Made by a program: the position numbers and the translations under genes. A stretch of DNA of 13,409 nt, taken from the NCBI GenBank assembly GCA_050743265.1, contig JBOGEN010000194.1:1-13409 (forward strand), given 5' to 3'. Within the stretch, counting starts at the first letter, position 1. Every line of letters starts with the position of its first letter. The stretch comes from JBOGEN01 sp050743265 (GTDB taxonomy: Bacteria > Actinomycetota > Actinomycetes > JBOGEN01). The notes beneath the pieces are model-generated. The model ran no database searches, was not told where the DNA came from, and was given only the letters and a program-made list of their open reading frames with translations. This document shows, piece after piece, positions 1-6,248 of the stretch.

Positions 1-351
1 GAGCGTGGCCGCGCGGTCGGCGCGGACGGCGTCGAGCGTGGCACGTCCGGCGCCGGTCGCGGACACGAGCGACGCCCGCCGGTCGGCCGGGTCGGGCTCC
101 TTCGTGGCGAAGCCGCCGTCCACCAGCGTCTGCACCTGGCGGCTCACGGTGGACAGGTCGAGCCCCAGCGCGGACGCGGCGTCGGAGACGCGCAACGGGC
201 CGTCGTCGGCGATGCGGGCGAGGACGGCGACGGCGGCCCGGTCCAGCGGCCCCTGACCACGGTGCCGTCCCACGAGCCGGGTCACGGCGAGCAGGGCCTC
301 GGACAGCGCGGCGAGGTCGTCGCCGGGCCTGGCCCGGCCTGTTGCTTGCAT
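1..351 (-). CDS. MarR-family transcriptional regulator (C-terminus cut by window edge)
   Basis: A winged-helix DNA-binding regulator, probably a dimeric repressor. Reading leftward from the ATG at 351, 117 codons are visible and stay open to base 1, so the C-terminal dimerisation helix lies outside the window (the family is usually 140-160 residues). Residues about 50-80 form the helix-turn-helix, containing RVSDAASALGLDLSTVSRQV. The wing follows, with the family's D-x-R-type signature in DPADRRASLVS (about residues 88-98). The gene follows the alpha/beta-hydrolase on the same strand with 32 bp between them, suggesting one transcript. No clear Shine-Dalgarno precedes the ATG. A 6-bp inverted repeat covers the start codon (separate entry), compatible with autoregulation or a short leader. 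The ligand cannot be told from sequence. The family call is firm; the role of the hydrolase pairing is inference. Confidence 0.88.
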   Translation of the reverse strand, partial: MQATGRARPGDDLAALSEALLAVTRLVGRHRGQGPLDRAAVAVLARIADDGPLRVSDAASALGLDLSTVSRQVQTLVDGGFATKEPDPADRRASLVSATGAGRATLDAVRADRAATL

Positions 352-360
352 CCCGCAAGC
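344..360. promoter_or_regulatory. Inverted repeat over the MarR start codon, candidate autoregulatory operator
   Basis: GCTTGC - ATCCC - GCAAGC is a perfect 6-bp inverted repeat with a 5-bp spacer. It fits the size and TTGC/GCAA character of many MarR-family operators. It overlaps the ATG of the MarR gene (349-351), so a bound dimer would block initiation. The sequence is directly visible; the operator role is inference. Confidence 0.45.
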
Positions 361-383
361 GTCTCACACGGGCGGGGGGTCGC

Positions 384-1247
384 TCAGCGTTCCGCGACGA
401 ATGCGGCCAGCTCCTCGGCCACCCGCTCGGGGCGCTCCCGCGGCAGGAGGTGGCCTGCCCCGGGGACGGGGACGAAAGCCGCGCCGGGGAGCTCCCCGAC
501 GAGCCGACGGCCGTACGGCAGCCGGTAGGTCGAGTCGTCCTCACCCCAGAGCACCAGCGCGGGGGGCGGGGCCGCCCGCAGCACGTCCCAGGCCGCCTCG
601 ACGCCGACCATGTCCACGGCCGCGACGACGTCGCGCAGCCCGCGGGCACCCTCGGGCGTCCGCAGCGGCGCGAGGTACGCCTCGACCTCACGCTGCTCCG
701 GTGCCGTGGCGTCCGACGAGTCCGTGCCGAACGCGCGTCCGACCAGCGCCCGGGCAAGGCCGGGCACGACCCGGAGCATCTCGGGCGCGAGCGCGCGGAC
801 GCCGGGGAGCAGCAGCGGGAGCGCCGTGGCGGGCGGCCAGACGTCCCGGTGCACGGGGGCGCTCATCAGCACGAGGCCGGCCACACGGTCCGGCGCCACG
901 GTCGCGAGGTGCACGCCGACGGCCCCGCCCACGCCGTGCCCGGCCACCACGACCCGCTCCACCTCGAGCACGTCGAGCAGGTCGCGAAGCAGGCGGGCTT
1001 GTCGGGCCGGGTCGAGCCGCCCCGGGGCCCGCTCGGACCTCCCGCACCCGGCCAGGTCGGGCGCGACGGTCATGATCCGCGAGGCGAGGTCGCGCTGGAC
1101 GTCCCGCCACAGGTACGACGTGGCGGGCAGCGGGTGCAGGAGCAGGACGGGGACGCGGCCCGAGTCCGCGTGCCCGTGCACGACGACGTGCAGGCGCACG
1201 CCGTCCACGACATGGTCGGTCCCTGGCACCGCGTGGACGTCCGTCAT
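384..1247 (-). CDS. Alpha/beta-hydrolase fold protein lacking the nucleophile serine
   Basis: A 287-residue single-domain alpha/beta-hydrolase of usual length. Visible landmarks: LLLHPLP (about 36-42, oxyanion-loop region), the D-x-x-G-x-G-x-S segment at about 64-71 (DLAGCGRS), the nucleophile-elbow position at 103-107, the acid strand ALVLWGEDD (230-238) and the histidine in VPGAGH (His266). The elbow reads G-H-G-V-G instead of the canonical G-x-S-x-G, so the usual Ser is Gly105; acid and His are retained. This may be a non-hydrolytic family member, a protein using other chemistry, or a recent inactivating substitution (GGC is one base from AGC). The ATG at 1247 is preceded by AAAGGG. It is divergent from ilvA with only 35 bp between starts, and lies upstream of the MarR gene on the same strand. 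Substrate unknown. Confidence 0.85.
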   Translation of the reverse strand: MTDVHAVPGTDHVVDGVRLHVVVHGHADSGRVPVLLLHPLPATSYLWRDVQRDLASRIMTVAPDLAGCGRSERAPGRLDPARQARLLRDLLDVLEVERVVVAGHGVGGAVGVHLATVAPDRVAGLVLMSAPVHRDVWPPATALPLLLPGVRALAPEMLRVVPGLARALVGRAFGTDSSDATAPEQREVEAYLAPLRTPEGARGLRDVVAAVDMVGVEAAWDVLRAAPPPALVLWGEDDSTYRLPYGRRLVGELPGAAFVPVPGAGHLLPRERPERVAEELAAFVAER

Positions 1248-1282
1248 GGGGCCCTTTCTACGCGGGTGACAGACTGGCCGCC

Positions 1283-2512
1283 ATGGCTACCACTGAGGGC
1301 GTGGCGGCTCCGGTCGGCCTCGAGGACGTGCGCGCAGCCCGGCGGCTGCTGGCCGACGTCGTCCGGGAGACCCCCCTGGTGGCCTCGGACACGCTCTCCG
1401 AGCGGGTGGGCGGCCCGGTTCACCTCAAGTGCGAGAACGTCCAGCGCACCGGGTCGTTCAAGATCCGCGGCGCGTACACGCGGATAGCCGGCCTCTCGGA
1501 CGCCGAACGGTCCCGCGGCGTGGTGGCGGCCAGCGCGGGCAACCACGCCCAGGGCGTCGCCTTGGCCGCCCGGCTGCTCGGCTCCTCCTCGACCGTGTTC
1601 ATGCCGCAGGGTGCCCCGCTCCCCAAGGTCGAGGCCACCCGCAACTACGGCGCCGACGTCCGGTTCGTCGGGCACACGGTCGACGAGGCCCTCGTCGCGG
1701 CGCAGGAGCACTCGGCGGAGACGGGCGCGGTGCTCATCCACCCGTTCGACCACGCGGGCATCGTCGCCGGCCAAGGCACGGTCGGCCTCGAGGTCCTCGA
1801 CCAGTGCCCGGACGTACGGACGCTCGTCGTCGGCCTCGGCGGCGGCGGCCTCGTCGGGGGAATGGCCCTGGCGGTCAAGGCCAGCCGCCCGGACGTCCGG
1901 GTCGTCGCGGTCCAGGCCGAGAAGGCGGCCGCGTACCCGGCGTCGCTCGCGGCCGGGCACCCCGTCAGGTGCGGCTCGATGGCGACGATGGCGGACGGGA
2001 TCGCGGTCGGCTGCCCGGGCGACCTCACCTTCGGGCTCGTCCGCGACCTGGTGGACGACGTCGTCACGGTGTCGGAGGAGTCGCTGTCCCGAGCGCTGCT
2101 GCTCTGCCTGGAGCGGCACAAGCTCGTGGTCGAGCCGGCGGGGGCGGCCTCGGTGGCGGCCGTGCTCGACGCCCCCCGGGTCTTCGAGCCCCCGGTGGTG
2201 GGCGTCCTGTCCGGCGGCAACGTCGACCCCGTCCTGCTGCTGCGGGTGCTGCGGCACGGCATGGCCGCGGCGGGGCGCTACCTGTCGCTGCGGCTGCGCA
2301 TCCCCGACCGTCCCGGCCAGCTCGCGAGCCTGCTCACCGAGCTCGCCGCGATGGAGGCGAACGTGCTGGACGTGGAGCACGTCCGGACCGGCCCGCGCCT
2401 GCACCTGGACGAGGTCGAGGTCGCCCTGCAGCTCGAGACGCGCGGGCCGGTGCACTGCGAGGAGGTGCTCGACCGGCTTCGCGCGGCCGGGTACCCGCTC
2501 GTCTTCTCCTGA
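1283..2512 (+). CDS. ilvA: Threonine ammonia-lyase (threonine dehydratase), medium form with ACT domain
   Basis: A PLP enzyme that deaminates L-threonine to 2-oxobutanoate and ammonia, the first step towards isoleucine. It is 409 residues long, which fits the medium form (one C-terminal ACT domain). The fold-type II core spans residues about 10-325: the Schiff-base lysine is Lys60 in GSFKIRGA, the substrate-binding loop is ASAGNHAQG (83-91), the phosphate-binding glycine loop is GGGGL (186-190), and SGGNVD (310-315) closes the cofactor site. Residues about 333-409 form the ACT domain (SLRLRIPDRPGQLASLL...), which in this family mediates allosteric control or regulates oligomers. The start at 1283 has only a weak ribosome site, but the N-terminus fits the family. 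It is divergent from the hydrolase gene. The medium form can also be catabolic, so the exact role (biosynthetic or degradative) is not settled from sequence. Confidence 0.95.
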   Translation: MATTEGVAAPVGLEDVRAARRLLADVVRETPLVASDTLSERVGGPVHLKCENVQRTGSFKIRGAYTRIAGLSDAERSRGVVAASAGNHAQGVALAARLLGSSSTVFMPQGAPLPKVEATRNYGADVRFVGHTVDEALVAAQEHSAETGAVLIHPFDHAGIVAGQGTVGLEVLDQCPDVRTLVVGLGGGGLVGGMALAVKASRPDVRVVAVQAEKAAAYPASLAAGHPVRCGSMATMADGIAVGCPGDLTFGLVRDLVDDVVTVSEESLSRALLLCLERHKLVVEPAGAASVAAVLDAPRVFEPPVVGVLSGGNVDPVLLLRVLRHGMAAAGRYLSLRLRIPDRPGQLASLLTELAAMEANVLDVEHVRTGPRLHLDEVEVALQLETRGPVHCEEVLDRLRAAGYPLVFS

Positions 2513-2588
2513 CCGGTCTCACGGCCCTCGCCCGGCCCCGTTCCGCCAGCCCGGCTTTCTCCACGAGCGAACACCGGAGTGGCATGCC

Positions 2589-3200
2589 TACCGGGAGTTC
2601 CTCATGGCCGGGGTGTTCACCCAGACCATGGCCTTCGCTACCGGGGCGATCAGCGTGGGCATCGCGGAGGACCTGCAGAAGGGGCTGGTGGACCGGTTCC
2701 GCTCGCTGCCGATCGCCCGCTCTGCCGTGCTGGTCGGGCGACCGTCGGCCGAGATGGTCCGTCAGCTCGTCATCCTCGCGATCATGATGGTCACCGGCCT
2801 CGCGGTCGGGTGGCGGGTGCGCGACGGCCTGGTGGAGTTCCTTGGCGGGGTCGGGTTGCTCCTGCCGCTCGCGTTCGCGATGGCGTGGGTGGGCGCGTAC
2901 ATCGGCCTGGCCGTGCGCAACGCGGAGACGGCCAACGTCGCCGGGTTCATCTGGCTCTTCCCGGTGACGTTCGTGTGCAACGCGTTCGTGCCCGGTGACT
3001 CCCTGCCGAGCTGGCTCCAGCCGATCGCCGACTGGAACCCGGTGAGCGCCACGGTGTCGGCGTGCCGCGACCTGTTCGGCAACCCGCCCCCGGACGCGAT
3101 CGAGTTCGCCATCGGCAAGTCGATCGGCTGGTCGCTGCTTATCCTCGTGCTGTTCGTCCCGCTGGCAGTCCGCACGTACCGCAGGACTGCCGGCCGCTGA
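2589..3200 (+). pseudogene. DrrB-like ABC-2 transporter permease, N-terminally truncated remnant
   Basis: Similarity to antibiotic-resistance ABC-2 permeases (DrrB type) starts abruptly at about 2589 with YREFLMAGVFTQT, which corresponds to the internal segment after the first membrane helix and loop. Family motifs follow in order: EDLQKGLVDRFRSLPIARSA, several hydrophobic helices, AGFIWLFPVTFV, NAFVP, NPVSATVSACRDLFG, a last helix and RTYRR before the stop. The first roughly 70-80 residues, including transmembrane helix 1, are missing: only 76 bases separate this point from the ilvA stop. No partner ATPase is adjacent. An in-frame ATG at 2604 preceded by GGGAG (2593-2597) could still yield 198 residues, so residual translation is possible. 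It is a different ABC-2 subtype from the intact permease at 8480-9343, so it is not a simple duplicate. Degraded status is inferred from missing sequence; the body of the frame is undamaged, which suggests a recent deletion. Confidence 0.75.
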
Positions 3201-3240
3201 CCCCGCTCGGGGCGGGCTGGGGCCGGGCAGACGGGTCTGC
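3201..3240 (+). other. Small GC-rich inverted repeats downstream of the permease remnant
   Basis: Directly after the stop codon lies CCCCG-CT-CGGGG (3201-3212), followed by GCAGAC-GG-GTCTGC (3227-3240), a 6-bp inverted repeat with a 2-base centre. Neither is followed by a T-run. They could terminate transcription from the ilvA side or be chance in GC-rich DNA. The rest of the gap up to the DUF805 start (3354) shows nothing else I can support. Confidence 0.25.
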
Positions 3241-3353
3241 GGGGGGACACGCCCACGCCCCCGCCACCGAGGATCGAGCAAGCTGGCATGCAGGCGACGG
3301 TCGAGCGCTACCGTGAGTGACTACCAAGCGCCTTCCGGCCACCTGGAGTATCC

Positions 3354-3770
3354 GTGTCGTTCACCGAGGCTGTTCGCACAGCGCTGTCGCAGTACGCCAC
3401 GTTCACCGGACGCGCCAGGCGCTCCGAGTACTGGTGGTTCGTGCTCTTCACCGTCCTGGTGAACATTGCCACCTCCATCATCGACGCCGTGCTGGGCTCA
3501 GGCACAGCCTCGGGCTTCGGCGTCGTCTCCACCCTGGCGTCGTTGGCCCTGCTGCTGCCTTCCCTCGCGGTTCTCGTGCGGCGGCTCCACGACACCGGAC
3601 GCAGCGGATGGTGGGTGCTGATCGGGCTCGTCCCGCTGGCCGGCGCCATCGTCCTGATCGTGTTCGCGGTCCAGGACAGCCAACCGGCGCCGAACCAGTA
3701 CGGCCCGCCCCCCAAGGGCCCGGCGCAGTACGGAGCGCCGGGCTCGGGGTGGCCGCAGCCGCAGCCGTAG
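3354..3770 (+). CDS. DUF805 family membrane protein
   Basis: A 138-residue integral membrane protein of unknown function. The DUF805 hallmarks are clear: GRARRSEYWWF (residues 19-29) before the first helix, and RRLHDTGRSGWW (76-87) between later helices. Predicted membrane segments are at about 27-45, 56-75 and 86-106. The tail (107-138) is rich in proline, glutamine and glycine and contains two QYG motifs (QYGPPPKGPA and QYGAPG), as in many actinobacterial members where proline-rich tails extend into the cytoplasm. The GTG start at 3354 is preceded by GGAG (3345-3348) with a 5-base spacer. It is monocistronic here, converging on hpd with 8 bp between stops. Confidence 0.9.
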   Translation: MSFTEAVRTALSQYATFTGRARRSEYWWFVLFTVLVNIATSIIDAVLGSGTASGFGVVSTLASLALLLPSLAVLVRRLHDTGRSGWWVLIGLVPLAGAIVLIVFAVQDSQPAPNQYGPPPKGPAQYGAPGSGWPQPQP

Positions 3771-3797
3771 CCGCCGCGTCAGAGATTGCCGCGGCGG
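3771..3797. terminator. Stem-loop between convergent DUF805 and hpd genes, candidate bidirectional terminator
   Basis: CCGCCGCG (3771-3778) and CGCGGCGG (3790-3797) are perfectly complementary 8-bp arms around an 11-base loop. The structure begins right after the DUF805 stop and overlaps the last codons and stop of hpd (3779-3781). There is no flanking U-tract on either strand, as is common for GC-rich actinobacteria. The position between convergent genes supports the terminator reading. Confidence 0.45.
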
Positions 3798-4921
3798 TCC
3801 TGCTCACGCTCGATCGCCTCGAACAGCGCCTTGAAGTTGCCCTTGCCGAAGCCCTGGGACCCGTGGCGCTCGATCAGCTCGAAGAACACGGTCGGCCGGT
3901 CCTGAACGGGCCTGGTGAAGATCTGCAGCAGGTAGCCGTCCTCGTCCCTGTCGACGAGGATGCCCCGCCGCTGCAGCTCCTCGACGGGGGCACGGACGGT
4001 GCCGATGCGCGCCCGCAGCGCCTCGTCGGAGTAGTACGCGGCCGGGATGGACAGGAACTCCACGCCCGCCGCCCGCATCTCGTCCACGGTGCTCAGGATG
4101 TCGTTCGTCGCGAGCGCGATGTGCTGCACGCCAGGGCCGTCGTAGAACTCGAGGTACTCGTCGATCTGCGAGCGCTTCTTGCCGGCGGCGGGCTCGTTGA
4201 GCGGGAACTTCACCGTGCGCGTGCCGTCCGCGACCACCTTCGACATGAGCGCGGAGTACTCGGTGGCGATGTCGTCGCCGATGAACTCGGCCATGTTCGT
4301 GAAGCCCATGACGCGGTGGTAGAAGTCCACCCACTCGTCCATGCGGCCGAGCTCGACGTTGCCGACGCAGTGGTCGATGGCCTGGAAGTAGCGCTTCTGC
4401 GGGCCCGCGCCGACCGGGTCCCTGCCGACGAACCCGGGCAGGTACGGACCGGCGTAGTTCGACCGGTCTACCAGCGAGTGCCGTGTCTCGCCGTACGTGG
4501 CGATGGCCGCGCGCACGACCTTGCCGTGCTCGTCCTCGAGCACGGTCGGCTCCTCGACGCCGCGCGCCCCGTGCGCCCGCGCGTACGCGTACGCCGCCTC
4601 GACGTCGGGCACCGCGATCGCGAGGTCGACGACTCCGTCCCCGTGCGCGGCGACGTGGCGGGCCAGCGCGGTGCCGGGACGCAGCGAGCCGGTCACGACG
4701 AACCGCGCGGACCCGGACTCGAGCACATACGCGACGGTGTCCTTGCTGCCCGTCTCCGGCCCGGCGTACGCGACGCACCGCATCCCGAACGCCGTGACGT
4801 ACCAGTGGGCCGCCTGCCTCGCGTTGCCGACGGCGAACACGACGGCGTCCATCCCCCGTACGGGGAACTCGTCCTGGCGGGTCGCCTGGCCGGCCTCGGG
4901 GCGGTCCGTCGTGTCGGTCAT
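3779..4921 (-). CDS. hpd: 4-hydroxyphenylpyruvate dioxygenase
   Basis: A non-heme Fe(II) dioxygenase that converts 4-hydroxyphenylpyruvate to homogentisate in tyrosine catabolism. It is 380 residues long, normal for the family. It has two vicinal-oxygen-chelate domains: residues about 22-155 (degenerate N-terminal) and 175-355 (catalytic). The iron ligands are visible as His184 (AIDHCVGNV), His267 (GVQHIAL) and Glu348 (FFELIER). The conserved C-terminal lid helix is present in RHGSQGFGKGNFKALFEA (352-369), favouring HPD over the related hydroxymandelate synthase. The ATG at 4921 is chosen because the family N-terminus begins here and GGAGGG (complement of 4932-4937) lies upstream; the open frame continues to 5224 only through promoter and lrp DNA. 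It is divergent from an Lrp-type regulator, with paired palindromes between them. No homogentisate dioxygenase or maleylacetoacetate isomerase gene is nearby. Confidence 0.96.
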   Translation of the reverse strand: MTDTTDRPEAGQATRQDEFPVRGMDAVVFAVGNARQAAHWYVTAFGMRCVAYAGPETGSKDTVAYVLESGSARFVVTGSLRPGTALARHVAAHGDGVVDLAIAVPDVEAAYAYARAHGARGVEEPTVLEDEHGKVVRAAIATYGETRHSLVDRSNYAGPYLPGFVGRDPVGAGPQKRYFQAIDHCVGNVELGRMDEWVDFYHRVMGFTNMAEFIGDDIATEYSALMSKVVADGTRTVKFPLNEPAAGKKRSQIDEYLEFYDGPGVQHIALATNDILSTVDEMRAAGVEFLSIPAAYYSDEALRARIGTVRAPVEELQRRGILVDRDEDGYLLQIFTRPVQDRPTVFFELIERHGSQGFGKGNFKALFEAIEREQDRRGNL

Positions 4922-5005
4922 GTGCGATCCACCCTCCGGACGTGCCGTTTCGGGCAGGATGCTCGCCCCGGCCGGGCTGAGCAACAGTCGTCCTGTGGGC
5001 TGGTC

Positions 5006-5019
5006 GAACTGTACAGTTC
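5006..5019. promoter_or_regulatory. Perfect 14-bp palindrome in the hpd/lrp intergenic region, candidate Lrp operator
   Basis: GAACTGTACAGTTC is its own reverse complement. It shares the CTGTACAG core with a second palindrome at 5041-5050; the centres are 33 bp apart, about three helical turns. Each strand of the palindrome contains TACAGT, a -10-like TAnnnT hexamer, so it could overlap promoter elements of either gene. The palindrome is certain; the operator role is inferred from its place beside an Lrp/AsnC gene. Confidence 0.6.
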
Positions 5020-5040
5020 TAGGGCGGTGATTCCCATGGT

Positions 5041-5050
5041 CCTGTACAGG
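5041..5050. promoter_or_regulatory. Second CTGTACAG palindrome, just upstream of the lrp ribosome site
   Basis: CCTGTACAGG is a perfect 10-bp palindrome, 7 bp upstream of the AGGAGGAG ribosome site and 20 bp before the GTG start of the Lrp gene. With the 5006-5019 site it forms a phased pair, the arrangement expected for an oligomeric Lrp/AsnC regulator. Its position suggests autoregulation of the regulator gene. Confidence 0.55.
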
Positions 5051-5069
5051 TTGTCCAGGAGGAGACTGA

Positions 5070-5558
5070 GTGGCTCCCGTCCCCGTCGACCGGCTCGACG
5101 CCCGCCTCGTGGCCTTGTTCGCGGACGAGCCGCGGATCGGCGTCCTCGAGGCGTCCCGGCGGCTCGGCGTGGCCCGGGGCACCGTGCAGGCGCGCATCGA
5201 CCGCATGCAGGAGCGTGGCGTCATCCGCGGCTACGGCCCGGAGCTCGACACGGCAGCACTCGGCTTCGGTGTCACCGCGTTCGCCACGCTCGAGATCGCG
5301 CAGGGTCGCGGGCGTGACGTGGCCGACCACCTCGTGCGCATCCCGGAGGTGCTCGAGGTGCACACGATCACGGGAGCCGGCGACATGCTCTGCCGCATCG
5401 TCGGGCGCAGCAACGCCGACCTGCAGCGGGTCATCGACAGCGTCGTCGGGTACGAGGGCATCGTGCGGACGTCGACGGTCATCGCGCTGTCCGCGCCGGT
5501 GCCGTACCGGGTGCTGCCGCTCGTCCGCGAGGCCGCCGGCGAGGCGGACGGGCCCTGA
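5070..5558 (+). CDS. Lrp/AsnC-family transcriptional regulator, probable regulator of hpd
   Basis: A 162-residue regulator of the feast/famine (Lrp/AsnC) family. Residues about 8-55 form the N-terminal helix-turn-helix (GVLEASRRLGVARGTVQARI at 24-43, then the RGVIRGYGPELD linker). Residues about 66-145 form the RAM/AsnC ligand-binding domain, with the typical effector-loop motif GAGDMLCRIVGRSN (102-115). The GTG start at 5070 has a strong AGGAGGAG site (5057-5064) 5 bases upstream. It is transcribed away from hpd across a 148-bp region holding two CTGTACAG palindromes. Lrp-type regulators beside hpd control tyrosine degradation in several bacteria, so regulation of hpd in response to an aromatic amino acid or its keto acid is a reasonable inference. 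The effector is not visible. Converges on greA. Confidence 0.92.
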   Translation: MAPVPVDRLDARLVALFADEPRIGVLEASRRLGVARGTVQARIDRMQERGVIRGYGPELDTAALGFGVTAFATLEIAQGRGRDVADHLVRIPEVLEVHTITGAGDMLCRIVGRSNADLQRVIDSVVGYEGIVRTSTVIALSAPVPYRVLPLVREAAGEADGP

Positions 5559-5601
5559 CTCCAGGGCTGCTCAGTCGTGCAGGGTCAGCCGTGAAGGGTC
5601 A
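5552..5601. repeat. Short hairpin and imperfect 14-bp tandem repeat between convergent lrp and greA
   Basis: GCCCT-GACTCC-AGGGC (5552-5567) is a 5-bp stem spanning the lrp stop codon. Immediately after, a 14-base unit occurs twice in tandem (5574-5587 and 5588-5601, consensus GYCGTGMAGGGTCA, 12 of 14 identical), the second copy ending on the greA stop codon. The hairpin is a weak terminator candidate. The tandem repeat may be a small duplication that has altered the 3' end of the region. Confidence 0.35.
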
Positions 5602-6096
5602 GGGGGTGAACGGCTCGACCTCGACGACCTCCACCGTGAGGGACGCCCCGGTCGGGGTCTTGTAGGAGACCGACTCGCCTACCGCGCTACCGAGCACGGC
5701 GGCGCCGAGCGGCGACTTCTCCGAGTACACGTCGAGATGTGTCGTCCCGGTCGACTCGCGGGACCCGAGCAGGAACCGCTCGGTGCCGTCGTCCCCGGCG
5801 AACCGGATCGTCACGACCGTGCCGGATCGTGCCACGCCGTCGCTGCCACTGGCCTCGCCGACCTGGGCCGTCCGCAGCAGATGGGTCAGCTGCCGGATGC
5901 GGCCCTCCTGCTTGCCCTGCTCTTCCTTGGCCGCGTGGTACCCGCCGTTCTCGCGGAGATCACCTTCCTCGCGCGCGGCCTCGATCTTGCGCGCGATCTC
6001 CGACCGGCCGGGACCCGAGAGGTACTCCAGCTCGGAGCTGAGCCGGTCGTACGCCTCCTGGGTGAGCCAGGTGACGTTCTCGTTGGTCTCGGTCAC
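5599..6096 (-). CDS. greA: Transcription elongation factor GreA
   Basis: Binds the secondary channel of RNA polymerase and stimulates cleavage of backtracked RNA. It is 165 residues, typical of actinobacterial GreA. Residues about 11-77 form the antiparallel coiled coil; its acidic tip is GDLRENGGYHAAKEEQ (45-60), with the catalytic-loop acids Asp46 and Glu49. Residues about 86-165 form the FKBP-like C-terminal domain with the conserved SPLGAAVLG (128-136). The GTG start at 6096 is chosen because of GAGGAG (complement of 6106-6111) 9 bases upstream and the family N-terminus; the frame stays open further upstream but without homology. It lies downstream of DUF4307 on the same strand with 152 bp between. 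A TAnnnT hexamer (TACTGT, minus strand, 6165-6170) may belong to its own promoter, but I see no good -35. Confidence 0.96.
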   Translation of the reverse strand: MTETNENVTWLTQEAYDRLSSELEYLSGPGRSEIARKIEAAREEGDLRENGGYHAAKEEQGKQEGRIRQLTHLLRTAQVGEASGSDGVARSGTVVTIRFAGDDGTERFLLGSRESTGTTHLDVYSEKSPLGAAVLGSAVGESVSYKTPTGASLTVEVVEVEPFTP

Positions 6097-6248
6097 GGGG
6101 CACAACTCCTCTGATGCACGGCGGCTGGTCGGCGCCGCCGGGCGGGGGCGGTCGGTGTGAGCCCACAGTAACAACGCGGGCGCCCGAGCCTCCGACTTCG
6201 CCGGGGTCTCCGGGTCCGAGTGGCCGGCTCGTACGCCCGAGTGGCTGC

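Noticed and set aside
1244..2455. Reverse-strand open frame of 403 codons opposite ilvA
   Set aside because: Antisense shadow of a strongly supported ilvA gene in high-GC DNA, with biased His/Arg/Asp composition and no domain.
2513..3200. Remnant as a duplicate of the intact permease at 8480-9343
   Set aside because: Both are ABC-2 proteins, but key blocks differ (EDLQKGLVDRFRSLPIARSA versus DREFGFLREMAVAPVSS), so they belong to different subtypes.
4922..5224. N-terminal extension of hpd by about 100 codons
   Set aside because: The extension would cover the palindromes and the start of lrp, has no family similarity, and the ATG at 4921 has a ribosome site.
3317..5317. Very long forward open frame (about 666 codons) across DUF805 and hpd
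   Set aside because: It is a shadow frame: it runs antisense through hpd and out of frame with DUF805, has Arg/Val-rich composition with no domain, and both overlapped genes have unmistakable family motifs.
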